This document shows, piece after piece, positions 1-10,418 of a stretch of 64,000 bases of DNA. How positions within the stretch are numbered: the stretch's first letter is position 1; every line of letters starts with the position of its first letter. Source of the stretch: an uncultured Lachnospiraceae bacterium (lineage in GTDB: Bacteria; Bacillota; Clostridia; Lachnospirales; Lachnospiraceae). The notes below the pieces were generated by a model. That model searched no databases, was not told the origin of the DNA, and was given only the letters and a program-made list of their open reading frames with translations. Where the stretch lies: assembly GCA_947626395.1 (NCBI GenBank), contig CANQRU010000009.1:1-64000 (forward strand). The letters are read 5' to 3'. Position numbers and translations under genes: made by a program.

Positions 1-663
1 ACAGACGGGTACGAACCATACCACACGCTGGCGAAGGGGAGCGGAGGGAGGATCCGCGTGGCGGGCTGCTGGGCACACTGCAAAAGGAAGTTCGCGGAAG
101 TGGTGAAGGCGTCGCCGGCCAGCGCAAAGGGGAGCGTGGCATGGGAAGCGAACAGCCGGATCGCGGCGATCTACCATGCGGACAACATGACGAAAGGGGA
201 AGTGCCGGAGGAAAGGCAGGTACACCGGGAGACGGTGGTAAAGCCGCTGGTGGACGCATTCTTCGCATGGGCGGCAGAGACGGTGGACAAGGTAGGGACG
301 AAGAAGACCCAGGATGCCCTAAGGTATGCGCTGAAACAGGAGCCGTACCTGAGGGAATTCCTGAGGGACGGGCGGATCCCATTGGATAATTCGGACGCAG
401 AGCGGAGCATCCGGTCTTTTTGCGTGGGGAAACACAACTGGCATGTGATAGAGACAAAGCGTGGGGCAAAGGCGAGCGGGATCCTGTACAGTATGACAGA
501 GACAGCAAAGGCGAACGGGCTGAAAGTGTATGATTACCTGAAGTACGTGCTGGAGGAGATGCTGGAGCATGAGGGACAGATCACGAAAGAATATCTGAAA
601 ACGATCGTGCCCTGGTCAGCCAGCCTGCCGGAGAGGCTGAAAGTAAATACAGACAAAAAGTAG
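1..663 (+). CDS. IS66 family transposase (TnpC), C-terminal part; 5' end outside the window
   Basis: Reading frame is open from base 1 (TDGYEPYHTLAKGSGGRIRVAGCWAHCKRKF...) and contains the IS66 C-terminal signatures GCWAHCKRKF and IPLDNSDAERSIRSFCVGKHNW. Confidence 0.93.
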   Translation, partial: TDGYEPYHTLAKGSGGRIRVAGCWAHCKRKFAEVVKASPASAKGSVAWEANSRIAAIYHADNMTKGEVPEERQVHRETVVKPLVDAFFAWAAETVDKVGTKKTQDALRYALKQEPYLREFLRDGRIPLDNSDAERSIRSFCVGKHNWHVIETKRGAKASGILYSMTETAKANGLKVYDYLKYVLEEMLEHEGQITKEYLKTIVPWSASLPERLKVNTDKK

Positions 664-701
664 CGGCTGCAGAGACATTGATGTCAAATGTGGCCGCTTA
701 C
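1..701 (+). mobile_element. IS66-family insertion sequence, right end
   Basis: After the TnpC stop the sequence reads tgtggccgcttac, ending at 701. Its reverse complement GTAAGCGGCCACA matches the 5'-GTAAGCG terminal inverted repeat of IS66 elements. The left end is outside the window. Confidence 0.8.
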
Positions 702-711
702 TTTTTGAATA

Positions 712-819
712 GGCTTGTTTTGTACCGTTTACAAAGCACCTCCGTTTTTAAGATTGATAAACGTATTATCTCAAAAACGAAGGTGCTTGAAAATCGGCTT
801 GTTTTGTACCGTTTACAAA
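712..819. repeat. 24-bp direct repeat pair (712-735, 796-819) bracketing an imperfect inverted repeat (736-749 / 773-786)
   Basis: ggcttgttttgtaccgtttacaaa occurs twice, 84 bp apart. Between the copies gcacctccgttttt ... aaaaacgaaggtgc form 13/14 matching arms. Confidence 0.9.
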
Positions 820-899
820 AGTTTCATAGACTCATTAATTCAGGGGGAGTGCCGATTGTGGACGCTCCCCTTTGCAGTTCATTCTCTTTTCTGCTTCAT

Positions 900-924
900 G
901 CGGGCCGGCCATCGGCCGGCCCGC
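900..924. terminator. Perfect hairpin downstream of the adhesin gene, possible terminator/REP-like palindrome
   Basis: gcgggccggcc-atc-ggccggcccgc, 11-bp perfect stem. No clear U-tract on the minus strand. Confidence 0.5.
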
Positions 925-976
925 GTGTCTTACTGTGATTCCGTTCTATCCGCGCGTCCCGCGCTCCGGACAGCTC

Positions 977-3900
977 TTACGCGTCCTCCTCGTCCTTCTT
1001 CGACGCCAGGATCCCGAACGCTCCCATCATTCCCAGGGCCAGCAGCCCGAACAGCGCTGCCGCTCCCACAGGTCTGTTGTCTCCCGTCATCGGGGCAAGG
1101 AACGCCAGCGGCACATCCTCATCCTCGATCGTCTCGAAGTCTGACAATGGCGTCGGCTCGTCGCTGATCGTTATGATCTCCGGCGTCCCCGGGCCCTGCG
1201 GCACTTCATTGTCAGGGATCGTCGTTCCCGTACGGTTCGGCGTCGTGCTCGTCGTCGACCTCGTCTGGTTCTCGAACAGCACATCCGTTACCGCCGCTCC
1301 GTCCAGGGTGTAAGCCACGCTGGCCACCCTGTTGCCGGCCGCCGTCTTCTCCACCGTCACGGTCACCGTGTACACCTTCGCGTCGTAGATAATCAGGCTG
1401 CTCGAGCCCACACGCTCGTTCATCGTGTAGGTATGGACTCCGTCCTCTCCCTCTCCGTAGGTGATCGTGTCGAAGGTCACGCTGCCGTTGCCGGCGCTCG
1501 TCGCCGTGGAGATCACGTTGCCGGCCTCATCCTTCAGTTCGAAGGTGAATCCGTCCGCTCCCGCCAGCTGGCCGTTCAGCGTCTTGGTCGCCCTCGGCGT
1601 CCACTGGTCCTCCTCGGTGAAGATCTTGTCGTTCGTGAATTCGAACGGCCTGCCCATCTCGTAGGACGGCACTGCCTGCAGCTCACTGCTGTGGGACGGC
1701 CCGACTTCCACTGTGAAGTCATAGACTGTCGTGTCGTACCTGTAGTCCCCGCCTTCCGCGACTTCCAGCATGCGGTAGGTATGGGTCCCTTCATCCGCGC
1801 CGGTGTAGACCAGCGGTTCGAAATCCACCTTGCCGTCGGCGTCGTTCTGCGCGCTCCTGAGCAGTACATAGTCCCCGCCCACTTTCTCATACAGCTGGAA
1901 GGTAAATGTGGCGTCCGGCTTCTCAAGCGCCTGGCCGTCATAGCCGATCACCGTCTTGATGACATCCGGCTTCAGGGTCACACGGTACATCACGTTCTTG
2001 TAGGTCGGTTCCACCTTTCCATCGGTCCCAAAGGTTGCAACACCCTCGAACTGGCCATTATCGCCGACCTTGATCTCCTGATAGTAAGTGACATCCGTCT
2101 TCACATCCAGCTTGTTCCTGGTCACTTCAACGCTTGCATAGATATCGCCATCCTGGACGAAGTTCTTCGTCTGGTCACCCTTCAGGTTCTCAACCAGCTT
2201 ATACCAGTAAGTTCTGGAGTCTGTTTCCTGATCTCCGCAGTCATCCGCGACATAATTCAGTTCAAAGCGCGCTCTCCACTCGGAAGCATCGTCTGCAACC
2301 GTTGTACCAAGCGACTTCCACTCTTCCTCACCGGCAGCATTGACAGTTCCCTCGAACAGCTCAAACTCAAATCCTTCCTCCGGATAGATGTCTTCCTCCG
2401 GGCCGCCGTCCGTTACCATGGTCACTTTCTTCAGGAGGTTCAGGCTTACAATGTTCTCCGTATTCATGAAAGTGATCTTCTCGCCATCAGCGAACGGATT
2501 CTCACCCTTGCCCGTTTCTTCGTTGAAGTCTTTGAAATATGTGACCTTCGTAGAAACATTGCCGTTCAGCTTCTGGTGGTCCGTTCTTACATAGACCGGA
2601 TCGGGCGTATAGATCGTATCCCCGTCAAGCACCTCGCTGATCTTATACCAATACGTTCCGCTGGGCTTCTCCGCATAATTCAGGGTGAAGACCGCCTTCC
2701 AGTCAGTCGCTAATGTCGCCTCGGCATTCGCTGCATTAACATCGGTCCATCCATCAGTTCCCCACTCGGACAGCCTGAACGTGTACACCTCAGCGCCCTT
2801 GGTATCCGTCACATCCTCCGGACCCTCATTATCCGTGTACCGGTCGACTTCCTTGTAGAATTCAAAGGTCGCTGTGTTCCGCAGGTTGTAGCATACAGGC
2901 TTATTGTCCTCGAACGGGGTACCGCCGCTAACGCCCATCCGCGTTACGATCTTTCCATCGTCATCCACTTCCGCCTGCATTCCCTGGCTGACAGTCCGGT
3001 AATACGTAATCTCTGTATAAAGCTTTCCGTATACCTTTTCCTCGTCCCTGCCCTCCGTCCTCGGATCTTCATCCGTTACTACGACTTTGGCAAATACCAG
3101 GTTCGATACATAGTCCTTTCTCTGCTCCGGAGTCAGTTCCTCACTGATGCGGTACCAGTAAGTACCTGTCTTCGTGTAGTTCAGTTCGAAACTTGCCTTC
3201 CAGTCAGTCGCATCGGATGCATCTGTCTTACCGATCGGGATCCACAGCTCCTTATTGCCGCTGTCCCACTGGTCCAGGCGGAACGTGAACTTTTCTCCCG
3301 CATGGTCGGACATCTTATCCTCTGCGATACCGCCGTCATTGTCAACAGATCCGATCTGCTTATAGAGTTCAAGATGCGCCTCATTGTCCGTATTGACAAA
3401 TGGGATCACACCGCTCGGGTCTACCGGAGTAATTCCTTCCTCCGGCTTTCCATCTGCATCAAACTGCAGATCCCTGTAGTAGTCGATCGTCGCCGTCAGG
3501 ATGTCGCTCTCACGGGCAACGTTAACATGCACGTATACCGGACTCTTAACATACTTCGAATCGTCCGTAAGCTTTTCATCGATCTTATACCAGTAATCCC
3601 CGACAGGCTTATTGGAGTAATTCTCCGTAAACTCTGCAGACCAGCTGTCCGTTCCATGGACCGCAACTTCATTCTTTGTACCGTCTCCATCATACAGACT
3701 GGTTCTGGACTGCCACCCGTCACCGGCCCACTCCGACAGATACAGGGTAAACGTCTCGTCGTTCTGGTCAGTCACATTTACCGGGTCGCTGTTATCATCC
3801 GTTCTCACGACAGATTTGGTGACGTTGAAATTGATATAGTACTTGATATTATAGTACAGCGCCTTATTCTCAGCCTTCTCGTCAGCCGGGAATGCAACTC

Positions 3901-6900
3901 CCTCAAATGGATCTTCCGTAAACGGATTGGAACCTGCAGCTTCCGGGCTAACAGTATAGCCTTTAAAATACTCGACCGAAATATCAAACTGCCCGTCGCC
4001 CGGTTCATTCGCGAAACTTTCCGCTCCATTCTCTGTTTCAGGATTCCCATCAGTCACTTTTACCCTCACGTAAACCGGTACCGACGTATAATCCTTTCCA
4101 TCATATGAAAGGCCTCTGTCTTCTTCCAGTTTATACCAGTAGATGCCGGTTTCCGTATAGTCGATCGGGAACTTGCCGAACCACTCGTTATCATTTTCGT
4201 CGTTACCGTCATTTTGGAGAACAATGCGCTTCTCCGGCAGCTTACTCCAGTTCCATTTGCCCTTCTCCTGCACAGGCTCATAGATGTCAAACGCAAACGA
4301 CTCATCGGACGGATAATCCGCGTCCACACGGGAGAAGCCCTTCACATCAATGGTCACATCAGCGAATTTCTTCTCAAGGTTCAGGTCAAAGGTATTCTTC
4401 GTATTCCTGATGACCGGTACAGTCTCTCCAATCGAATCAAAGCCCTGTCCGTCCTTAAACTTATTAAAGTATTCCTTGCTTGTTGTAAGTTTGACAATAC
4501 CTTTTTCTTCGTTCTTTTCCACGGTCACCTTTGCGTATACCGGGCCGCTGCTGACGTACAATCCGGTATTTTCTTCCAATTCCTCCTCAATCTTGTACCA
4601 GTAGCTCACCTCAGTCTTGCCGCCCAGGTCATTCTCATCGGTATAGAGAAGCTGGTCTGTAAACTCCGCCTTCCAGTCTTTTCCATCTACCGTATCGCCA
4701 TCTACCGTATCGCATACCTTTGTGCTGTCGGCTTCTTCTTCTGCAGACCACTGATTAGTCGCCGCACTGTACCAATCCAGCCATTTTTCATTCTCATCGT
4801 CCCATCTGGACAGATAGAACTTAAATGTTTCTTTTTCATGAAGAGACAGATTGTCCCGCGTCGTTACTTCATTATTTCTGGTATAGAAACTCTTCCCAGC
4901 TTCCAGCTTGACTTCATATTTGGTATTAGTAATCGCAGCAATCTCATTAGTTTCTTTCGGATCACTATAATACTTAATATCCGTAGAAATCTTGCTATCT
5001 GCCTTCGTCAGGGTAACCTTGGCATACACCTTGTTGCTGGCAGTATAGAATGCGCTGTTGCCGTTGTCCCCAAGCTGCTCCTCGATCACATACCAATCCA
5101 CGACCGGTTCAGCGCCCTCTACGGTATACACCTTGTCGGGCTCAAATGTCGCCTGCCAGTTGCCGGCTTTAAATGTTTGCGTGATCGGAGCCGGCGTATC
5201 ATCTGCACCCGTACCAGGAGTGTAATGCTTCATAGTAACTGTAAATTCTTTGTCCGAATCAGGTGCGGTAGAAATCAATTCATTATCCAGCAGCGTCTCG
5301 AAAAGCTTACCAACCTCCAGCTTGATCTTGTATTTGGTATTGGTGATTACTTCCGCACCGGGATCAAGTTTTTCGCTCTTTCCATTATCAAGCTTGTGGT
5401 AATAGGTAACTGTCGGTCTGAGGATGCCTCCCTCATTCTTCAGTTCCACGCTCACCAGCAGAGGCGCTCCGACTGTGTACTCTTTATCCTCAGGATCCTC
5501 CTCTTCGATCAGATACCAGTAAGTTTTTCCCGCGTCATCCTGCGTATAGTTTATGGGGTCGAAATTGGCTGTCCAGTTAACGGCACTCACCGTCCTCGTA
5601 TCGATTGCCGTGTCACTTTCCTTTTCACCAAATTCATCTGCGGAGTACAGGTTAAAAGTAAATGTTTCTGCCGATTCGCCGGTCAGGTTATCGCCGGGCT
5701 CATTATTTGTTACCGTGTAGATCTTCTTTGTCGCCTTCAGATTCGCCACGTACTTGTAATTGACAAATCCTACGCCTCCGGCAGCATCTTGAGCTATCTC
5801 AGCCCCAGTTTTCGCCCCGTCATGGTAAGTCTTAACTGTCTTGACCACACCGGTTTCATCCCCGGTACCCATGTACACTTTTACCTCTACCCAGATATCG
5901 TTCTGCGCCGAATAAACCTCTGTCTGGGCATCAGTAAGTTTTTCGCGGATACAGTACCAGTAAGTCACTGGATCACTTACCGATGGTCCTGCTTCATCCT
6001 TGGTATAATGCAGTTCCTCATCGCTATTAGTATTCTCGCTCGTGCTAAATACAGCGCTCTCGTTATGTTTAACTTTGGCTGTCCCCAGCACGTCTCTATT
6101 CATATCGAGAAGCTGGAATTCGAATTCTTCGTTGCTCTCCGTGGGATCCAGTGTAGTTACAGAACCAGTCTCATCAATTTTTGCAACCGTCTTTTTCGCG
6201 GTTAAGGTAACAGCCGCATCAAAGTATAACGTATTAGTCCATTCCTGTCCAACTGTCGCTGCCTCGATTGTACCGCTCGATGATTGACCTTCTTTTATTC
6301 CGCCAGTATAGTTCTGTGTAACACCATCATGCGTTACAGATACAGTCTCCTCAGTTACCGTGTATGTAGTTCCATAAGGAATGCCGGTAAGCGTTGCGGT
6401 TCCATCTTTTGCCACCGTGACCTTCACTGTGAAAGTCCTGGAAGTCTGCGTTTCTATCGATGTCTCTGTTCTATGTGCAGCATCAGTTACCTTGATACCA
6501 TTCGCTGCCTGTAGAGCAACATTTTCGGGCAGGGTCAACACAATATCGAAGGTAAACGTTTTCCCGCTTTCATAATAACCGTCAACGATCTTCTTGATCG
6601 ACAGGCTGCCGGTCAGATATTGATTTTCGACAGTTGCCGTCCGCACACCGGCCGTATCGCTATTAGCCCAGAAGTACTCCTGCGTTCCTTTCTTATAATG
6701 AGACGGTGCCTGCGTTTCCTTAAAGTAATAATAGCATTTAGGATCAAGCTCCAAACCAGCGGATTCTGAGGTCCATTCGCCGTTTGCATCTGTAATCAGA
6801 TCCTTAATTTTCGTATCATTACCAACTTCGTTATCTGAGCTTTGATACAGTTCAAATTGGGCGTCCGCAAGCTTTTCTCCATTTGGCCCTTCCTTAACCA

Positions 6901-9900
6901 GCTTCACCTGAGCCAGGTCACGCTTATTTATGAAACTTGCTGCTTTATCACTCTCTACCACCGCTACGTCAGTGTTCGTCAACAACTTCGTAGGCTTATA
7001 CTTATTACTGGTTACCTCCAGGTGGCCACCCTTATCCTCAACTACAACCGTTAGCGTCCAGATATTGTCATCATACGTATACCCAACTTCTCCAGGTGCT
7101 CCAGGGTTCGCCGTACTTGTTTCCTTGATCGTATATGTATAGGTTCCTGCCTCCGTATACGTAATTGGATCAAACGTTCCCGTTCCCTCGTGCACACTTA
7201 CGCTCTGAATCTCATTATTATTATTGTCAGTCAGCGTAAAGGTAAACATCTTATTGGACGGTATTTTCGCCTTACCAGATACGGTTAATACCTTACTGAC
7301 CTCTGGAGTATAAGATATCTCTGTCGCTTTGTACTTATTAGTAAAGGTAACGGTACCCGAAGCAGAAACAGACGTTAGGTCACCATCTTTATAATATTCA
7401 ACCGTTGGTCGTGAAAGTTTACCATCTGTGCCTCTACTTACTTTAGCGCGAACAGTCCATGCAGTACGATCATACACATAGCCATCATCAGCTTTGCCCG
7501 GCAGTTCGCGAATGTAGAAGTCATATGTTCCCTCTCTGTTAAAAACAATCCTTCCAAAAGATACAGTTTCATCAATAGGAGCCTCATCTCCTTTCGCGAA
7601 TGTCAGCGAAACCTCCGTCTCAGCCGGCAGCGTCGCACCATTATGCGGATTAGTCGCAGCCTCCTCCAGTTTGAAAGTGAACGTTTTATCAGAAGGTCTG
7701 GTCATGCCTGTAACCGTCTTCTGCACTGAAAGGGGAAATCCAACAGTATCATCATTCTTCAAGCGCAGCGCACTGACATAATCCGTGCCAGCATCCAATT
7801 CAGCGATATCCTGAGTACCATCCATTGCAGCATAGCCGTTAATGCTATCGGTAGAATGCACAATAATGTCATTATATTCTTTCCAAGTTATCTCAATAAC
7901 CACATCACACGGACTATCCGCAAACACGACAATAGTGTCATTGCCGATTCTGCCCACATTCAATTGCTGACCATATCCGCTTCCGGTGTCTATATACGAT
8001 TTAATAACATATTTATAATCATCTGAATATTTGGCGTTAATAGATTTATTACGATCCTTCAAAACCAATTTATACTTACCGTCGCCTGTTAGTTCCCATC
8101 GATTAGAGACATTGCTTCCGTCTTCAACATCCAACACCGGACTTTCAAGATAAGACGTCTGGACCTTGCCTGCTATTTCGTTATATGCTTCGTCAATTTC
8201 GGTCGCAATAGGATTCGGATTCACCTCATCATAACGAACCAAACCCTCTCTTACCTTATCATATCCAGTTGGAACTTCTACATGATTGAAGCGACCGTCT
8301 CTCTCTCCCACTACGGTCTCCCACATCAGGATCTGCGTTGCAATAACTTTGGCTAATTTTGTCTTCCCCTCATCACTATCCACCCACGGGTAAACCAATT
8401 TCTCATTATCCTCGCCTACAACTATTTCATGACTACCAAAGTGGAGAACGCGCGCAAGCATTCTGGAAATCTCATCGCCGGAAAGCCCGCTATAGCTTCG
8501 ATAATCATCAAAATATTCTGCTTTTCCATATGCATCTCTGCTCTGCCATACTGGAGACATCTCTAACCTATTACTATGAGTATTTACGCTTGGTTCAATA
8601 CAGTATGTCGCCTCTCCAGTATGACCATTATAATAAAGAGAGGTATATGATGTATAGTCTGAACCATTCCAACCGACACCAGGTTCTACTACCCAGTTCA
8701 CTGGTTCATTATTACTGATTCTTGTTCCCGGAACAAAATTAAGGCTCTGTTTCCTGCCGAATGCCTCATGATTTGCCCGTTGAACATTCGTATTATCCGG
8801 CCAGGTTTTTTCATAATCATTATACCCGTTAGGAGCAAGCCCAATATAATAATTAATATCGCGCCCATTAGGATCGTATTTTATACCATACGCCTCTCTA
8901 TATCTTCCCGGCACCGCCAGAACTCTGATAATATTGCCAGTATCACGCGCCAATGTCATCGCTTCCGTCGTACCCACCTTCACAACCCACTCAAGCACTG
9001 TGCCGTCTTCAAGCAGGCACTCGTCAGCGGGTGCCTCTTCTGCAACGGCGGGCTCATCGGCGGGGGAATTATCGCCGGAAGCTGCGTTGTCCGTATCTGT
9101 TATGGTATCGTTCGTATCTACTACCGTGTCGTTCCCAGCCGCATTGTTATCTGTAGCTGTAGGAACCTGCTCTTCCTCCTCAGGCGCCGGAGTGTTGCTC
9201 TCGATGGTATCCGCTGCCGGAACATCCTGCTCCTCTATCGTATCCACCACAGGAGCCGCTCCCTCGTCTGCCGCAGGTGTTCCTTCTTCATCTGCTGCCG
9301 GAACCTCAGCCTCATCTGCTTCCGGGGCTGCTTCCTCATCTGCTGCCAGAACTTCAGCCTCGTCTGCTTCCGGGGCTGCCTCCTCATCCACTGCCGGAAC
9401 CTCAGCCTCATCTGCTTCCGGGGCTGCTTCTTTATCCGCTGCCGGAACTTCAGCCTCATCTGCTTCCGGGGCTGCTTCTTCATCCGTTACCGGAACCTCA
9501 GCCTCATCTGTTACCGGGGCCGCTTCTTCATCCGCTTCCGGAACCTCAGCCTCATCGACTGCCGGGGCCGCTTCTTCACCTGTTACCGGAACCTCAGCCT
9601 CGTCGGTTACCGGGGCTGCTGCCTCATCCACCGCCGGAATCTCTTCCTCGCCTGCTGCCGGAGCCGCTTCCTCTGCCGCTGCAGCCACCTCGGGCTTCTC
9701 ATAAGTGAACGTCACATTTACATAACCGGGAGCCTTGACGAAAGCGGTGCCGTCCGGGCGGACTTCCAGCGCATCGTCATTGTCGCCTTCCCAGGTGCCG
9801 GGAAGATCCGGATCCAGGTCGCCGTACTGCTCCTTATACTTATCGGAAAGGAGCAGCGCCTGGCCCAGAGTCAGACTCTCGTCGCCGCTCGCGCCGCTGC

Positions 9901-10252
9901 TTACATACTCGTACTGCTCCCATTCGCCGGTCCATTCCTCCGCGGCGTCTTCCTCCTCCGCGTCCTCCGGGGCCTCCGTCCTGGGCCAGATATCGACCCA
10001 GAAATCATAATCTTTCTCTTCTTCGGATCCGCCGGCGCCCATATCATCTAACAGATCGCCGGATCCGTCGCTTCCCTGGTTCCCGGCGGCTTCCCATTCG
10101 CCGTTGTCGCCCAGATGGAACGCCGGGCCGAACGCGTACACCGTCTGCACGTTCGCCGCGATGTTGGAGAACACCAGCACGAACGCCATGAAACCGGCCA
10201 GGATACGTGATTTTCTCTTTGTCATCCTTAACATGTTCATCCTCTCCTTCAT
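977..10252 (-). CDS. Giant LPxTG-like cell-wall adhesin: signal peptide, acidic repeat region, thioester-like domain, ~14 isopeptide-type pilin (FctA/Spy0128-like) modules plus a Cna_B/SpaA-like module, sorting signal
   Basis: ORF given as 977..10306. I place the start at ATG 10252 because of the upstream aaaggagaggg RBS. Protein has a YSIRK-less signal peptide, thioester-like motifs YCIEPSV and ATQILMWE, recurrent YWYKI(E/S/D)E modules, and C-terminal APMTGD + hydrophobic + KKDEEDA. Confidence 0.93.
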   Translation of the reverse strand: MKERMNMLRMTKRKSRILAGFMAFVLVFSNIAANVQTVYAFGPAFHLGDNGEWEAAGNQGSDGSGDLLDDMGAGGSEEEKDYDFWVDIWPRTEAPEDAEEEDAAEEWTGEWEQYEYVSSGASGDESLTLGQALLLSDKYKEQYGDLDPDLPGTWEGDNDDALEVRPDGTAFVKAPGYVNVTFTYEKPEVAAAAEEAAPAAGEEEIPAVDEAAAPVTDEAEVPVTGEEAAPAVDEAEVPEADEEAAPVTDEAEVPVTDEEAAPEADEAEVPAADKEAAPEADEAEVPAVDEEAAPEADEAEVLAADEEAAPEADEAEVPAADEEGTPAADEGAAPVVDTIEEQDVPAADTIESNTPAPEEEEQVPTATDNNAAGNDTVVDTNDTITDTDNAASGDNSPADEPAVAEEAPADECLLEDGTVLEWVVKVGTTEAMTLARDTGNIIRVLAVPGRYREAYGIKYDPNGRDINYYIGLAPNGYNDYEKTWPDNTNVQRANHEAFGRKQSLNFVPGTRISNNEPVNWVVEPGVGWNGSDYTSYTSLYYNGHTGEATYCIEPSVNTHSNRLEMSPVWQSRDAYGKAEYFDDYRSYSGLSGDEISRMLARVLHFGSHEIVVGEDNEKLVYPWVDSDEGKTKLAKVIATQILMWETVVGERDGRFNHVEVPTGYDKVREGLVRYDEVNPNPIATEIDEAYNEIAGKVQTSYLESPVLDVEDGSNVSNRWELTGDGKYKLVLKDRNKSINAKYSDDYKYVIKSYIDTGSGYGQQLNVGRIGNDTIVVFADSPCDVVIEITWKEYNDIIVHSTDSINGYAAMDGTQDIAELDAGTDYVSALRLKNDDTVGFPLSVQKTVTGMTRPSDKTFTFKLEEAATNPHNGATLPAETEVSLTFAKGDEAPIDETVSFGRIVFNREGTYDFYIRELPGKADDGYVYDRTAWTVRAKVSRGTDGKLSRPTVEYYKDGDLTSVSASGTVTFTNKYKATEISYTPEVSKVLTVSGKAKIPSNKMFTFTLTDNNNNEIQSVSVHEGTGTFDPITYTEAGTYTYTIKETSTANPGAPGEVGYTYDDNIWTLTVVVEDKGGHLEVTSNKYKPTKLLTNTDVAVVESDKAASFINKRDLAQVKLVKEGPNGEKLADAQFELYQSSDNEVGNDTKIKDLITDANGEWTSESAGLELDPKCYYYFKETQAPSHYKKGTQEYFWANSDTAGVRTATVENQYLTGSLSIKKIVDGYYESGKTFTFDIVLTLPENVALQAANGIKVTDAAHRTETSIETQTSRTFTVKVTVAKDGTATLTGIPYGTTYTVTEETVSVTHDGVTQNYTGGIKEGQSSSGTIEAATVGQEWTNTLYFDAAVTLTAKKTVAKIDETGSVTTLDPTESNEEFEFQLLDMNRDVLGTAKVKHNESAVFSTSENTNSDEELHYTKDEAGPSVSDPVTYWYCIREKLTDAQTEVYSAQNDIWVEVKVYMGTGDETGVVKTVKTYHDGAKTGAEIAQDAAGGVGFVNYKYVANLKATKKIYTVTNNEPGDNLTGESAETFTFNLYSADEFGEKESDTAIDTRTVSAVNWTANFDPINYTQDDAGKTYWYLIEEEDPEDKEYTVGAPLLVSVELKNEGGILRPTVTYYHKLDNGKSEKLDPGAEVITNTKYKIKLEVGKLFETLLDNELISTAPDSDKEFTVTMKHYTPGTGADDTPAPITQTFKAGNWQATFEPDKVYTVEGAEPVVDWYVIEEQLGDNGNSAFYTASNKVYAKVTLTKADSKISTDIKYYSDPKETNEIAAITNTKYEVKLEAGKSFYTRNNEVTTRDNLSLHEKETFKFYLSRWDDENEKWLDWYSAATNQWSAEEEADSTKVCDTVDGDTVDGKDWKAEFTDQLLYTDENDLGGKTEVSYWYKIEEELEENTGLYVSSGPVYAKVTVEKNEEKGIVKLTTSKEYFNKFKDGQGFDSIGETVPVIRNTKNTFDLNLEKKFADVTIDVKGFSRVDADYPSDESFAFDIYEPVQEKGKWNWSKLPEKRIVLQNDGNDENDNEWFGKFPIDYTETGIYWYKLEEDRGLSYDGKDYTSVPVYVRVKVTDGNPETENGAESFANEPGDGQFDISVEYFKGYTVSPEAAGSNPFTEDPFEGVAFPADEKAENKALYYNIKYYINFNVTKSVVRTDDNSDPVNVTDQNDETFTLYLSEWAGDGWQSRTSLYDGDGTKNEVAVHGTDSWSAEFTENYSNKPVGDYWYKIDEKLTDDSKYVKSPVYVHVNVARESDILTATIDYYRDLQFDADGKPEEGITPVDPSGVIPFVNTDNEAHLELYKQIGSVDNDGGIAEDKMSDHAGEKFTFRLDQWDSGNKELWIPIGKTDASDATDWKASFELNYTKTGTYWYRISEELTPEQRKDYVSNLVFAKVVVTDEDPRTEGRDEEKVYGKLYTEITYYRTVSQGMQAEVDDDGKIVTRMGVSGGTPFEDNKPVCYNLRNTATFEFYKEVDRYTDNEGPEDVTDTKGAEVYTFRLSEWGTDGWTDVNAANAEATLATDWKAVFTLNYAEKPSGTYWYKISEVLDGDTIYTPDPVYVRTDHQKLNGNVSTKVTYFKDFNEETGKGENPFADGEKITFMNTENIVSLNLLKKVTMVTDGGPEEDIYPEEGFEFELFEGTVNAAGEEEWKSLGTTVADDASEWRARFELNYVADDCGDQETDSRTYWYKLVENLKGDQTKNFVQDGDIYASVEVTRNKLDVKTDVTYYQEIKVGDNGQFEGVATFGTDGKVEPTYKNVMYRVTLKPDVIKTVIGYDGQALEKPDATFTFQLYEKVGGDYVLLRSAQNDADGKVDFEPLVYTGADEGTHTYRMLEVAEGGDYRYDTTVYDFTVEVGPSHSSELQAVPSYEMGRPFEFTNDKIFTEEDQWTPRATKTLNGQLAGADGFTFELKDEAGNVISTATSAGNGSVTFDTITYGEGEDGVHTYTMNERVGSSSLIIYDAKVYTVTVTVEKTAAGNRVASVAYTLDGAAVTDVLFENQTRSTTSTTPNRTGTTIPDNEVPQGPGTPEIITISDEPTPLSDFETIEDEDVPLAFLAPMTGDNRPVGAAALFGLLALGMMGAFGILASKKDEEDA
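9235..9680 (-). repeat. 48-bp (16-aa) tandem repeat region in the adhesin N-terminus, unit ~EEAAPEADEAEVPAAD
   Basis: Repeated gctgcttcctcatctgctgccggaacctcagcctcatctgcttccggg units read directly in the DNA; about eight units with half-unit periodicity of 24 bp. Confidence 0.9.
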
Positions 10253-10418
10253 AATGATTTCTCCCTCTCCTTTATATTTGTGTTTCTTGTGTTTCCTATT
10301 CTTCATTTAACTACAAATACTCACCACTGTTCCCTGCGCCCGATCGCGCCGCGCATACTGCGCGCTTCCAGGAAGACAGCCGCGAAATACCGATTTGTGA
10401 TCCAATTGTCCGCCGTGT

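Noticed and set aside
1433-6205. Long plus-strand ORFs (1433-2713, 3302-4108, 4214-6205, 8768-10051) opposite the adhesin gene
   Set aside because: Shadow ORFs of a repetitive, high-GC coding strand; composition is Arg/Leu/His-rich with no recognisable domains.
9235-9680. Regularly repeated sequence considered as CRISPR
   Set aside because: Units are contiguous 48-bp in-frame coding repeats with no spacers; no cas genes in the window.
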